Below are positions 26,258-36,414 of a DNA stretch of 64,000 bases, one piece after another (the stretch's first letter is position 1; each line of letters opens with the position of its first letter). Position numbers and translations under genes: made by a program. The notes beneath the pieces were generated by a model that was not told the DNA's origin, searched no databases, and saw only the letters and a program-made list of their open reading frames with translations. The stretch is from Bacteroides sp. (lineage in GTDB: Bacteria > Bacteroidota > Bacteroidia > Bacteroidales > Bacteroidaceae): the NCBI GenBank assembly GCA_017472925.1, contig JAFUNS010000032.1:1-64000 (forward strand). Direction: 5' to 3'.

Positions 26258-27351
26258 TTCAACAACTGATAATACGTATCCAACAAATGTTTGGCTGCAA
26301 CAAATGATGTCACTTGCCCATTCAAGACATCCCTTTCCTTAGCAGCCAACATCGTTTCAATGGTAGGATTGTTGTAGAAACTATCACGCAAATGTTCGTT
26401 GATACTTTCGTACATCCAATATTTGGCCTGCTCATTCCGACGGTATTCAAAATAGCCATTAGTCTTTACAAAAACAAAATACTCGTCTATCATATCCCAA
26501 ATTTCTTTGATTCCCAATCCATAGAATCCGGAATAGGTAAAGACTTTGGGCGTCCAGCCCGAATCGGGAGTGGGGAACAAATGCAAGGCGTTTCTAAAAT
26601 GACTAGCTGCCAACTGAGCTTTCTCTATATTATTACCATCAGCTTTATTAATTACAATACCATCGGCCATTTCCATAATACCCCGCTTAATACCTTGCAA
26701 TTCATCACCTGTACCAGCCAGTTGGATAAGCAAAAAGAAATCAACCATGGAGTGTACGGCTGTTTCACTCTGCCCTACTCCAACAGTTTCAACAAAAATC
26801 TTATCAAAACCAGCCGCTTCGCAAAGAATGATGGTTTCACGAGTTTTACGTGCTACTCCACCTAAAGAGCCAGCCGAAGGACTGGGACGAATGAATGCTT
26901 TAGGATGAACCGACAGTTTTTCCATACGGGTCTTATCACCCAGGATACTTCCTTTGGTACGTTCACTACTGGGGTCAATAGCCAATACTGCCAATTTGCC
27001 TCCTTTTTCCAACACATGTAAGCCAAACACATCAATACTCGTACTCTTCCCAGCTCCCGGTACACCACTAATACCAATGCGTACCGAATTACCTGCATAA
27101 GGCAAACACTTCTCAATCACTTCCTGAGCAATGGCCTGATGTTCGGGTTTGGTACTTTCTACCAATGTTACAGCCTGACTGAGCACTGTCATATTACCTT
27201 GCACAATTCCTTGTACATATTCATCTACGGTAAACTCACGGCGTTTGGGTTTCTTGCGTAGTTTCAAATATGGATTGACTATAGAAGGCTGCTCTATACC
27301 AGCATTAACGGTCAGTCCCTTATATTCTTCGCTATTCTCCGGATGTTCCAT
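26254..27351 (-). CDS. meaB: MeaB/ArgK G3E GTPase, methylmalonyl-CoA mutase chaperone
   Basis: P-loop GTPase of 365 residues that protects methylmalonyl-CoA mutase and gates its adenosylcobalamin loading. Walker A is GISGVPGAGKSTSIDVFG; LAVLAIDPSSERTKGSILGD is the Mg/switch region; FVETVGVGQSETAV and GIVINKADG the base-recognition NKAD. The C-terminal dimerisation arm ends HLLDTYYQLLK. Its client enzyme subunit is the first gene of this window, about 24 kb away, so the pair is unlinked here. It follows the DUF1573 gene by 7 bases. Confidence 0.95.
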   Translation of the reverse strand: MEHPENSEEYKGLTVNAGIEQPSIVNPYLKLRKKPKRREFTVDEYVQGIVQGNMTVLSQAVTLVESTKPEHQAIAQEVIEKCLPYAGNSVRIGISGVPGAGKSTSIDVFGLHVLEKGGKLAVLAIDPSSERTKGSILGDKTRMEKLSVHPKAFIRPSPSAGSLGGVARKTRETIILCEAAGFDKIFVETVGVGQSETAVHSMVDFFLLIQLAGTGDELQGIKRGIMEMADGIVINKADGNNIEKAQLAASHFRNALHLFPTPDSGWTPKVFTYSGFYGLGIKEIWDMIDEYFVFVKTNGYFEYRRNEQAKYWMYESINEHLRDSFYNNPTIETMLAAKERDVLNGQVTSFVAAKHLLDTYYQLLK

Positions 27352-27358
27352 TGTTATT

Positions 27359-28429
27359 TTATTTGGAAGTTGCTTTTACATTGACAATCATTTTGGGGCG
27401 ATTCGGATCATTCGTAATAATCATGATTCTCGGAGTACGTTTCTGGTTTTTCAGTTGCGAACCATAAACCGTCACTTTAAGGTTGGTCTTGGCCCCCGGT
27501 TTGAGAACATGTTTCTTTAAATGTACACCAACAGATGGATCAAACACCTGTACATCGGTAATTTCCAAATTACGTTTACCCACATTCTTAATCACTATAT
27601 TCTGCGATTTCTTTCCCATAGCAGGAACTCCCACTACATTCAAATCAGTAGTAGAAAGTTCAATAGCCGGTGGATTTTGTAATTCGGTTTGACTGAGCTG
27701 ACTGAAATCAGGCAACAATACCGCTGATACAGGAATCGCATTTTCTTCCCCTACCTTATCCCCCAAGAAACGAGATAAGTAAACGGTAGCTTGAGTGACT
27801 CCAAACTTCGGAAGTTTTTCCGTATCGAGAGTCACCTTTATCTTTCCATAACCTTCCTTCGGCAAGACTGCAGGAGTAGCTTCGGCACTCAAATAAGGAG
27901 GAAGATGCATCAGTACAGGCTGATAATTCTTATCCGATGTGTTGGCAACTAATATTTCCACAAAAGGTTTGTCACCCTTATTGGCATCATCAAATTCAAT
28001 CACATCCTTATCCAATTTAATGTCTCCAATCTGATAAGGAAGTACCAACGCTTTCTTCGGGTCAGCAGTCACTTCTCCACGAATGGACAGATAAATCGGA
28101 CGATATTCAGCATTGCAATATACACCTATACTTTTTTGGAAACGTCCCAATGCCTTGGCATCGTAAGTAGTTGTGATAGTTCCCGAGGCCCCAGGTGCAA
28201 TGGGTGTCTTGGTCCAATCAGCTTCCGTACAACCACAAGAAGTCGTGATATTTGATATAACCAAAGGTTTATCACCCGAGTTGGTAATCTTAAACGTAAC
28301 GGTAGCAGGATTCTTCCAAAGTATAGTACCAAACTGATGGGTTTTCTTATCAAACTCCGCTTTAGGTTGTGCCTGAGCCGTCATTCCCCAAGCAAGAGCC
28401 ACCAACAATATATATAAAATACGTTTCAT
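27359..28429 (-). CDS. Secreted DUF1573-domain protein
   Basis: A 356-residue exported protein starting with a signal peptide (RILYILLVALAWGMTAQAQ). Immunoglobulin-like DUF1573 repeats are visible, the first beginning AEFDKKTHQFGTILW with NSGDKPLVISNITTSCGCTE, a motif typical of the family. A second repeat includes NVGKRNLEITDVQVFDPSVG. The function of DUF1573 proteins is unknown; they are abundant in Bacteroidetes envelopes. It is probably co-transcribed with meaB from a -7 box at 28456-28463. Confidence 0.88.
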   Translation of the reverse strand: MKRILYILLVALAWGMTAQAQPKAEFDKKTHQFGTILWKNPATVTFKITNSGDKPLVISNITTSCGCTEADWTKTPIAPGASGTITTTYDAKALGRFQKSIGVYCNAEYRPIYLSIRGEVTADPKKALVLPYQIGDIKLDKDVIEFDDANKGDKPFVEILVANTSDKNYQPVLMHLPPYLSAEATPAVLPKEGYGKIKVTLDTEKLPKFGVTQATVYLSRFLGDKVGEENAIPVSAVLLPDFSQLSQTELQNPPAIELSTTDLNVVGVPAMGKKSQNIVIKNVGKRNLEITDVQVFDPSVGVHLKKHVLKPGAKTNLKVTVYGSQLKNQKRTPRIMIITNDPNRPKMIVNVKATSK

Positions 28430-28455
28430 TTATTTATCTTCATTTATTCAGCGAA

Positions 28456-28463
28456 CAAAGATA
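28456..28463 (-). promoter_or_regulatory. -7 box (TATCTTTG) for the DUF1573-meaB operon
   Basis: TATCTTTG on the minus strand lies 26 bases upstream of the start at 28429, between that gene and the alpha-2-macroglobulin-like gene. Confidence 0.65.
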
Positions 28464-28486
28464 CATATTTATTTTTAAATATCCGT

Positions 28487-31400
28487 TCATTCCACTTGTA
28501 CTTTACCCCCACCCACATGACCTCCAAATTCGGGGGCATAAACCGATTGGATGGTAGCTGCACCTTCCTGATAGGTACCAGCCATATTCACATACACTTC
28601 ATACGAAAGCGTATAAGTACCTTTACGTAGTTGGTCCATGTAGAAAGACGTTGATGAATCCTTCGTGCGTTGATAATAGCCCAAACCATTCATCCAATGA
28701 TAGCCGGAAAGTACATCCACCGGCTCCATACACGCGGCCCGTTCATCCTTCACTTCGATGAAGTCCATATCCCGGTCGGCCTTGATCGTAAGACGTATCG
28801 TAAGCTTATCGCCTACTTTCAGGACATCGGTGTTGCCCAACGGTTTGCCGTCTTTATAGACATCCTTACGAATACTCAACGCATTGCCTTGCACACCTAT
28901 CTTGTCCATATCTTCCCAATATTCGGCATAGACGGCTCCCCAACCAATTCCTTTAGAATCTTTTTTTATCGTAACTTTCCGAATATCCAAAACATCTCCC
29001 TTTATTTCCTGATGAACATAAGCCAACGTATCGTTCTTGGTTACACGTATCTTTTCCTTGCCTAAAACGATTTGACATTCACCCGTATTCGTCAGTACGT
29101 TTTCGCCTACATTCAACAAAGCATAAACGGCATCGGCAGTAGCTATAGGAGTATCCCAGTCTTGGGTTCTCTTCTGTTGCAAAAGCCAGCGCTTCAATTC
29201 TTCTATCGTTTTTTCTTCATTGGCTATCCGATGTATGGCTTCAATAACTGCTACCTGAGTCGGTATCTTATAGCTATACCACGAATATTCTGCCCGAGGC
29301 GTATCGAAATAGCGTCCCATTTCATCCGTATATACGGAATACTCCATTACCGATTGGAGATATGCCTTTGCTTTCGCTTCATATCCCGCATCCTGAAGAA
29401 TGATGGAAGCACATGCCTTACCATAGATAGTAAGCAGACGCATGTTATCCAACTGAACCAACTTTTCTATAAAATAGCGATTCACTTCTTTATCGGTTTT
29501 TTGGTTACCATTCAGTGCACAGATGTACAAATAATGAAGGACCTGTTCGGAAGGACAAAGATTCTTCATACCCTCCTTCTTCCATTTCTTCATACGGGTA
29601 TATTCTTCCTTGGCTATCTTGGCCAAATAGCCCAAAGCCTTTTCATACATTCCATTGCTTTCTTTTTCAACCAACGGTTGGCCTGTCAATTGTTGCAAAC
29701 GAGTCAGTAATTCCATTACCTGTGTGGTGATGTATCGGCTACCGCTCATTCCCTTGTACCAGCTCCAGGCTCCTTCGGCATCTTGCAATTCCTGCAACTG
29801 ACGGATAGCCATAGAGGTACGAGCGCTTAATGTATCCGCATCGAAACGGGAAGTGATTTCAGCATTTGTCTTTGCCAAATAACCGGTCAACGTATTGGCA
29901 TAATAAGCCACCGCCCACGAAATGGCATTCTCATTATCCGGATTCTGCAATAAAGGTAAGGCCTGTACGGCATACCAACCCGGATTACCCGTAAATTCTA
30001 CAATCATCTTCGGATGGCTGATGCTCTTGCTATGATGATTGAACAGACTCTCGAGTGAGAAAGTGGAAGTACCCTCGCCATTGATGTACAAAGGTACACT
30101 TTCCGTTATCTGTTGCTTGTTGCTGAGTACCGGAAGCACCCGTTGTTCTCCATCACTGAATGTATTGCCTTCGGCTATCCAGCGAACGGCCAAATCCGTA
30201 TACTCCTCGCTCACTTCAAAGCCGAAATGAACCGTAGTCGTTGCATTCGGAGTAATCAGGAAGCGTTGTTTCTTAACCATATATACCTTGTCGGTAGCCG
30301 GATTGAACAATTCCATCCGTACATTACCAATCACATCCTTATCACTCTGATTGATGAGCGAAGCAGACAGGCTCACTTCGTCACCTATCCGTACGAAACG
30401 AGGCATATTGGGTTGTAACATAAATTCCTTGCTGGCCACTACTTCCGATGCAATCTGTCCGTAATCCATATCCTTAGTATGTGCCAATCCCATGAACTTC
30501 CAAGTGGTCAGACTTTCGGGAAGTGTAAATTCAATCTTCACCTCACCGTTGGCATCGGTACGCAAATTCGGATAGAAGAAGGCTGTTTCGGCAAAGTTGG
30601 TACGAAGCATCTTATTATCGGTACTTTTTTCATCTATCACATCAGATTGTTTTAGTTCTACCATTTCCTCATCTGCATTGTTTTCGGTTATAACAATCAC
30701 CTCATTCAAAGCTTTGGAAGAACGGGCACTATACATCACCATACCTCCTGTCCATACATCCATTCTAAAAGGAATAATCAACTCACTATAATCCAACGGA
30801 GCTGTTTTCAAGGGACGAAGAGGAAAATTCAGATTCAACCAACTCGGATTATTACTTTCCACCCTCCATGAAGTATGAGGTATATTTCGATTAAAAAGCA
30901 AACGGAAATTCCAATGATGAGGTACAAAGCCATCCAAAGAAGCATCGTACATGGTAGCCAACAATTCTGCATCAGCCGGTGTTCCATTCGGATAAGCCAC
31001 CTGCAAGGTCCATGTTTCCTTACTTCCCGGCTGAAGCTTGTCACGGAAAGTTGTCCACTTCAATTGTAAATCCTTATCCGGTTGAGGTTTCTTGATAGTG
31101 AAATACTGATGATAAAGTTGGCTATTCTTGACGAATGCCATAGATACCATGACACCATCTCCGTATTCTTCCTTATAATCAAAATCCATGCGAAGTAAAG
31201 AATCCGACAATGCTATCTGTTTACTCTCGAGTCGTTTATTACCCGAAAATACGTCATAGAATACGATTACGTCCTTTTCTTTAGTACCGAAATAAAGAGA
31301 AGCCGGGAAAGTATCACTCGTTTGATAATTCCACTCCATTTCATCACAAGGCACACGAGTATCCTTCAATGAGAATAGAACAAACGGATAACTTTCCTCA

Positions 31401-33652
31401 CAAACATTTCCTTGTTCGTCCTTTGCACTCACTTTCATTGTATATTCTCCAGAAGGCAATGGTTTGAAGGCGTCAGACGTAAAGAGTTCATTAGACTTAA
31501 CCTCAAAAGATAAGAGCGATTGTTCACCTTTAAATACTTTACAATCCACCATCGTAGCAATCGGTTGCCCCATGAGATTTTGTACATCGACGGAGATTTT
31601 TTCCGGTTGTTCTTTGACAAATGTCTCCTTCCAATGATTCACGTTCAGTCGTAAAGAGGAACTTCCCAAAGGCAATGTCAATTCTACCATCTGTGTCTCA
31701 CCGGCCATTGAAGTCACTTGTGCAGATACAACATAGGAATAATACCAATATTTCTTTTCGTCAGGACTCGGGAGAAAGCGTACAGGAATGGTAAAGCACC
31801 CGTCAGCATCAGTCAAGGCCTCCCCTTCCGTACGATGTACCGTCGAACCTCTCATTCGCCACCATGCATTTTCCCTACAAGTAATATCATAGTTTACCCG
31901 AGCATTTTGTACGGGTGCACCGGCAAAAGTCGTAGCCTTCCCCGTTATTTGAATGGAATCTCCTGCTTGATAAGTTGTATTTACGGGATTGAATGTCACT
32001 TCAAAAGTCGGACGCTTGTATTCTTCTACCCTTATCGACACGGTAGTGCTCGTTGCTTTGATAAGCCATACTCCCGTCTGACAATTCTCTGGTAAAACAA
32101 AAGAATGGCTGAATGTACCAAAATCATTCGTCTTCAACTCCAATGTATTAACTTTCTTATAATTATCATCCAACAAAGACACCTGCATGGATTTTCCTTT
32201 CATCACCTTGACTGAATCTTGTTGCTGTTCATAAACAAGCCCTGAGAAATATACCGTCTGGCCGGGGCGATAAATTGCACGATCGGTAAACAAACTGACT
32301 TTTATCCGTTTCATGTCATTATCCGAATAATTGTATCGATTCCATCTTTCCTTCTCTTTACTTATCGACACTTTATTCGGCTTGCCCGTTTCCTTATCCA
32401 GGATAACCGTTTCTATTTTATTGTCGGGCAATGGACGATAGATTTCCATTTCTGCATTTACTACCAACGACGTTCCGTCCTTGACATCGGCACGGGTCTT
32501 ATCCATCATCATTACATAATAGACTCCTTCAGGAAGCGGTTTCAAATAGGCCAATGTATCCGTCATCCGATAATCGGGAGTCGGCAACAAGTCAATGGTT
32601 TCTTTACGATACAAGGTACCATATTTCTTTACCGTCTTTTCGTTCACTTTTGGAAGTTCTTTAGAATCGGACTCTAAACGGAGCTGATATATCTCTACAT
32701 CCAACCGTTCCAAATTGCGATAATTAACCGATACCTTTATCGATTTGTCGGGATAAGCCGAAGGTATCTTCACACTTACTTTTGGCGAAAGGATTTCCTT
32801 CTCCATATTCTTCAGAACATTCACCCGATTGTAGTTGGGATAACGACGGATACCTTCTCGTACCACCTCCAAGCGTTCGGCCGGATTGTCTTCATGCGCC
32901 ATGCGTTGGGCCAACCGGATATAGACTTCTGCACAAACATCCAAATCTTCGTATTCCTTTCTCCATGTACGAAGTTTGGCTTCATCAGCACCCGAATCGG
33001 CATCAAGAGCAGTCAGCAACCAAGCACTTCGCTTGCCCGTCTTTTCATAATGGTCAAGCAATATTTGATAGGTTTTGGATATCTCTTCTTCTACTTTAGT
33101 CCTTTCGGTTCTCCATTGATGTTCCCTCCACAAATCAATGGCTCTACGGGCCAACAAATCATACAAGTTGTCATCGAAATACAACAGGCTGGTTGTCCCC
33201 ACTTTTACCATCGGCACCAATTTACCCGCCGGATACTCAAAAAGAGTCAGACTATCCTTCAATGAAGCAAGCAAATAAGCATTCCCTTTTTCAAAGTCCT
33301 GTTCGATGTACAAGCCTGCCAAGATGGAATGAAGTACAGCCTTATCCACCACCGAAGTGGCCTTATCTTCCGCCCACTCCCTCAGGTAGTTTCTATCCAC
33401 TTCAATGCTATCGGGGGCTATTTCACCCCGATATGTCATCATGGTGAGATAAGCCTTCATCATCTGTGGAGCATTTTTCTCGGCCTTTGCCTTCTCAAAA
33501 ATCTTTTGAGCCTCGGCTATGACAGATTTCGGCAAGTCCTTCTTTTCCTGTTCCTCCACCTGTTTCCAAAGACGATTGTATGATTGAGCTTGAATAGTAG
33601 TCATGATACTAAAAATAAAAAGGATGATTCCAATGATTCGTAATTTGTTCAT
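28487..33652 (-). CDS. Alpha-2-macroglobulin-family protein (large, thioester-less)
   Basis: A giant exported protein of 1721 residues. The signal peptide is RIIGIILFIFSIMTTIQAQ. MG-type domains include FTDRAIYRPGQTVYFSGLVY and QAGDSIQITGKATTFAGAP. The central bait/ANA region reads FYPNLRTDANGEVKIEFTLP then LTTWKFMGLAHTKDMDYG; a late alpha-helical toroid follows (QELQDAEGAWSWYKGMSGS, then LGYYQRTKDSSTSF). At the place where trapping relatives carry C-x-E-Q, the sequence is LPLLQNPDNENAISWAV with no cysteine, so covalent trapping is unlikely. Bacterial members are thought to guard the periplasm against proteases or help envelope repair. No pbpC gene adjoins it. Confidence 0.88.
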   Translation of the reverse strand: MNKLRIIGIILFIFSIMTTIQAQSYNRLWKQVEEQEKKDLPKSVIAEAQKIFEKAKAEKNAPQMMKAYLTMMTYRGEIAPDSIEVDRNYLREWAEDKATSVVDKAVLHSILAGLYIEQDFEKGNAYLLASLKDSLTLFEYPAGKLVPMVKVGTTSLLYFDDNLYDLLARRAIDLWREHQWRTERTKVEEEISKTYQILLDHYEKTGKRSAWLLTALDADSGADEAKLRTWRKEYEDLDVCAEVYIRLAQRMAHEDNPAERLEVVREGIRRYPNYNRVNVLKNMEKEILSPKVSVKIPSAYPDKSIKVSVNYRNLERLDVEIYQLRLESDSKELPKVNEKTVKKYGTLYRKETIDLLPTPDYRMTDTLAYLKPLPEGVYYVMMMDKTRADVKDGTSLVVNAEMEIYRPLPDNKIETVILDKETGKPNKVSISKEKERWNRYNYSDNDMKRIKVSLFTDRAIYRPGQTVYFSGLVYEQQQDSVKVMKGKSMQVSLLDDNYKKVNTLELKTNDFGTFSHSFVLPENCQTGVWLIKATSTTVSIRVEEYKRPTFEVTFNPVNTTYQAGDSIQITGKATTFAGAPVQNARVNYDITCRENAWWRMRGSTVHRTEGEALTDADGCFTIPVRFLPSPDEKKYWYYSYVVSAQVTSMAGETQMVELTLPLGSSSLRLNVNHWKETFVKEQPEKISVDVQNLMGQPIATMVDCKVFKGEQSLLSFEVKSNELFTSDAFKPLPSGEYTMKVSAKDEQGNVCEESYPFVLFSLKDTRVPCDEMEWNYQTSDTFPASLYFGTKEKDVIVFYDVFSGNKRLESKQIALSDSLLRMDFDYKEEYGDGVMVSMAFVKNSQLYHQYFTIKKPQPDKDLQLKWTTFRDKLQPGSKETWTLQVAYPNGTPADAELLATMYDASLDGFVPHHWNFRLLFNRNIPHTSWRVESNNPSWLNLNFPLRPLKTAPLDYSELIIPFRMDVWTGGMVMYSARSSKALNEVIVITENNADEEMVELKQSDVIDEKSTDNKMLRTNFAETAFFYPNLRTDANGEVKIEFTLPESLTTWKFMGLAHTKDMDYGQIASEVVASKEFMLQPNMPRFVRIGDEVSLSASLINQSDKDVIGNVRMELFNPATDKVYMVKKQRFLITPNATTTVHFGFEVSEEYTDLAVRWIAEGNTFSDGEQRVLPVLSNKQQITESVPLYINGEGTSTFSLESLFNHHSKSISHPKMIVEFTGNPGWYAVQALPLLQNPDNENAISWAVAYYANTLTGYLAKTNAEITSRFDADTLSARTSMAIRQLQELQDAEGAWSWYKGMSGSRYITTQVMELLTRLQQLTGQPLVEKESNGMYEKALGYLAKIAKEEYTRMKKWKKEGMKNLCPSEQVLHYLYICALNGNQKTDKEVNRYFIEKLVQLDNMRLLTIYGKACASIILQDAGYEAKAKAYLQSVMEYSVYTDEMGRYFDTPRAEYSWYSYKIPTQVAVIEAIHRIANEEKTIEELKRWLLQQKRTQDWDTPIATADAVYALLNVGENVLTNTGECQIVLGKEKIRVTKNDTLAYVHQEIKGDVLDIRKVTIKKDSKGIGWGAVYAEYWEDMDKIGVQGNALSIRKDVYKDGKPLGNTDVLKVGDKLTIRLTIKADRDMDFIEVKDERAACMEPVDVLSGYHWMNGLGYYQRTKDSSTSFYMDQLRKGTYTLSYEVYVNMAGTYQEGAATIQSVYAPEFGGHVGGGKVQVE

Positions 33653-33749
33653 ATCTCAATGGTTTAGTTTTAACAAAGAAACGAAAACTCCTTGAAAAGA
33701 CTGCATAATGGAACGTTAAATAAAACAAAGCAGATGGTTTAAATAGAAA

Positions 33750-33825
33750 TTTAGGCACGGATTACACGGATTAACACGGTTTTTAATATATGGATTCCGT
33801 GCAATCCGTGTAATCCGCGCCTAAA
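33750..33825. repeat. Long inverted repeat TTTAGGCACGGATTACACGG (copy 1)
   Basis: TTTAGGCACGGATTACACGG (33750) is complementary to CCGTGTAATCCGCGCCTAAA (ending 33825), with a loop around TTTTTAATATATGGA. It lies immediately downstream of the GH95 terminator. A related copy lies at 56196-56283, upstream of the GH2 gene. Each is followed or preceded by a GGATGTGC motif. Confidence 0.8.
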
Positions 33826-33853
33826 AAAGAGGATGTACTTTTAAGCACATCCA
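33822..33853 (-). terminator. Terminator after the GH95 gene
   Basis: On the minus strand GGATGTGC pairs with GTACATCC and is followed by TCTTTTTT, 14 bases after the GH95 stop codon. Confidence 0.8.
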
Positions 33854-33866
33854 CTTTTAGAATGAA

Positions 33867-36335
33867 TTACAACCCTCTTTCCAAGCTATAATCCTGTCCC
33901 TTTTCGGTCATCAAATCGTATTCATAGACTTGATTCAAGATAGGATATTGCGGGTTGATAGCTTCCGATACGATAGGAGTCTTGATTTCCGGCAACGCAT
34001 AGAATACATTGGGGTTCTTACCTTCGGCTGGCTTCAAGCCCTTACCCTTCAAAGGAACATACGAACGGATGCGGAGATTACCACCCAAACGGGAATGGAT
34101 CTTTGCACGCTGCAATTGGGTTCCGTCCCATTCCATATCCACTACAAAGCCTCCACGAGCCACCAAACCTTGTACGCTACCTTTTCCCCAAGCATCGGGC
34201 AAGGCCGGCAACAGATGTACTGCACCATCGTGACTTTGCATCAACATTTCGGCTACACCGGCGGTATACCCGAAGTTACCGTCAATCTGGAAAGGTGGAT
34301 GGGCATCGAACAAGTTCGGATACGTACGACCTTGACGATATTGGGCGGCCACTTCATCACTCGGCAGAAGCTTCAACAAATTGCTGATCATCTTATAGGC
34401 ATGATTACCATCCAACAAACGGGCCCACAAATTGATTTTCCAACCAATTGACCAACCGGTAGCCTCATCGCCACGTTGTATCAAGGTATTCTTGGCAGCC
34501 TGGAACAACAACGGATGGCTATAAGGAGATACTTGGTTACTTGGGAACAAGCCATATACATGCGAGATGTGACGATGCTGGTCCTTCGGATCGTCCAAAT
34601 CTTCCAACCATTCCTGCAACTGATTATGACGACCAATCTGCATCGGGGGTAAGGCATTCATCACTTGCTTCAACGAATCCTGATAAGCCTTCGGTTGGTT
34701 CAACACCACAGCTGCCTGCAATGCATTGCTCAACACATCGAAAATAATCTGATTGTCCATGGTACATCCGGCCACAATGGTCGATGCCTTTTGGGTATTT
34801 TCACCCTTAGGGCCATGTTCGGGCGACATAGACGGAGCTGTCACCAACCAACCGTATTCCGGATGCTTCACCAAATAATCCATATAGAAATCGGCAGCTC
34901 CCTTCATGGCCGGATAAACAGTTTGAAGGAATTCCACATCGCCGGTATACAGATAATGTTGCCACAAATGGGTAGTCAACCAACCGCCACCCATGGGCCA
35001 AGTACCATAGAAAGCACTGTCTACCGGACCGGTTGCACGCCAAATGTCTGTATTGTGATGAGCCACCCAACCGTCGGCACCATACATCTTGCGGGCTGTC
35101 TCCTGTCCGTTAACCGACAAATCCTTTACCAACTCGAACAAAGGTTGGTGAGTTTCTGTCAGGTTGGTCACTTCGGCCGGCCAATAGTTCATTTCTGTAT
35201 TGATATTGATGGTATATTTACCGTCCCAAGGTGCATTCAACCGATGGTTCCAAATACCTTGCAGATTGGCCGGTTGTCCACCCGGTTGGGAAGAAGAAAT
35301 CAACAGATAACGACCGTACTGGAACATCAAAGCAGCCAACGAAGGGTCTTTACCTTCATTGAACTTCGCTACACGTTCTACCGTTTCCATCTTGGCCGAG
35401 GCAGATGTACCCAAGTCTAGCTTCACCCGATTGAACTGTTCCTGATAGTAAGCGATATGATTGGCCAAAGCGGTATCGTACTTTTGCTTCATGGCCAACT
35501 TCAAATAATTGCCGGCACGCTTGCTTTCGTTGGCATCGGCATGCTTATAGTCAACAAAATTGGTAGCTGTTGATACGTAAAGGATCACTTCATCCGCTCC
35601 TTCCACTTGGATACGGTCGGCCAAGACCTTCATCTTACCACCTTGCGGAACGGCCTGTGTCTGGGTTTCCATACGGATGATTCCCTTTACCCCTTCGTGG
35701 TCGGTACCCTTACCGGTAAGCACCAGTTTCTTTCCACGGGCAACCACCTTCTTTCCCGGCAACGGAGTATCATAGCTTACCGAAAAGTTCAGCTTACCCT
35801 TTTCGCTGGCAGTCAGCTTGACAATCAATACATTATCGGCAAATGAAGTGAACACCTCACGTTGGTAAGTCACCCCATCCACCACATAACGGGTAGTAGC
35901 TACGGCCTTCGAGATATCCAGATCGCGATAATAATCGGTTGCCTTTTCGTGTCCCGGGAAATCCAGGAATACGCTACCCACAGTTTGGTAAGGCATACCA
36001 TAACGACCGGTATAATAGGAACGCTGGATGAGTTCCTGAGCCTCCATATACTTCTTTTCGAATATCAATTTACGAATAGCGGGAAGACTATCCAATGCCC
36101 CTTCCTTTTCATTCCGATACGGGCTACCTGCCCACAATGTTTCTTCATTCAACTGAAGTTCTTCGCGCGATGTACCTCCAAACACCATTGCTCCCACTCG
36201 TGAGTTACCCAAAGGAAGCGCTTCCACCCAAGTCTTGGCAGGACGGCTGTACCACAACTTAACATCCGATGAATACAACTTTCCTGTGAAAAGAAGCATC
36301 ACACTCAAACAAACAACAAACAAACGATTTTTCAT
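33867..36335 (-). CDS. Glycoside hydrolase family 95 (alpha-L-fucosidase-type)
   Basis: Exported 822-residue inverting glycosidase that removes alpha-1,2-linked L-fucose (or L-galactose) from host or plant glycans. A signal peptide ([18 protein letters not shown]) precedes the N-terminal beta domain ([20 protein letters not shown]). The (alpha/alpha)6 barrel carries the activating Asn pair in [12 protein letters not shown], the acid Glu in [13 protein letters not shown], and the later Asp in [18 protein letters not shown], matching residues known from fucosidase AfcA. No susC/susD genes or sulfatases adjoin it, so it is not part of a visible polysaccharide utilisation locus. Downstream is a hairpin terminator. 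Confidence 0.93.
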   Translation of the reverse strand: MKNRLFVVCLSVMLLFTGKLYSSDVKLWYSRPAKTWVEALPLGNSRVGAMVFGGTSREELQLNEETLWAGSPYRNEKEGALDSLPAIRKLIFEKKYMEAQELIQRSYYTGRYGMPYQTVGSVFLDFPGHEKATDYYRDLDISKAVATTRYVVDGVTYQREVFTSFADNVLIVKLTASEKGKLNFSVSYDTPLPGKKVVARGKKLVLTGKGTDHEGVKGIIRMETQTQAVPQGGKMKVLADRIQVEGADEVILYVSTATNFVDYKHADANESKRAGNYLKLAMKQKYDTALANHIAYYQEQFNRVKLDLGTSASAKMETVERVAKFNEGKDPSLAALMFQYGRYLLISSSQPGGQPANLQGIWNHRLNAPWDGKYTININTEMNYWPAEVTNLTETHQPLFELVKDLSVNGQETARKMYGADGWVAHHNTDIWRATGPVDSAFYGTWPMGGGWLTTHLWQHYLYTGDVEFLQTVYPAMKGAADFYMDYLVKHPEYGWLVTAPSMSPEHGPKGENTQKASTIVAGCTMDNQIIFDVLSNALQAAVVLNQPKAYQDSLKQVMNALPPMQIGRHNQLQEWLEDLDDPKDQHRHISHVYGLFPSNQVSPYSHPLLFQAAKNTLIQRGDEATGWSIGWKINLWARLLDGNHAYKMISNLLKLLPSDEVAAQYRQGRTYPNLFDAHPPFQIDGNFGYTAGVAEMLMQSHDGAVHLLPALPDAWGKGSVQGLVARGGFVVDMEWDGTQLQRAKIHSRLGGNLRIRSYVPLKGKGLKPAEGKNPNVFYALPEIKTPIVSEAINPQYPILNQVYEYDLMTEKGQDYSLERGL

Positions 36336-36414
36336 GGTTCTTTTTATATAAATTTAGTTGAAAAGACAAAGTAACAAAAAACTTTGTAATTCTACAAATA
36401 ATGCATCATAAAAC

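Noticed and set aside
33867-36335. GH95 and GH2 genes as parts of a polysaccharide utilisation locus
   Set aside because: No SusC/SusD pair, hybrid sensor or sulfatase gene adjoins either gene in this window.
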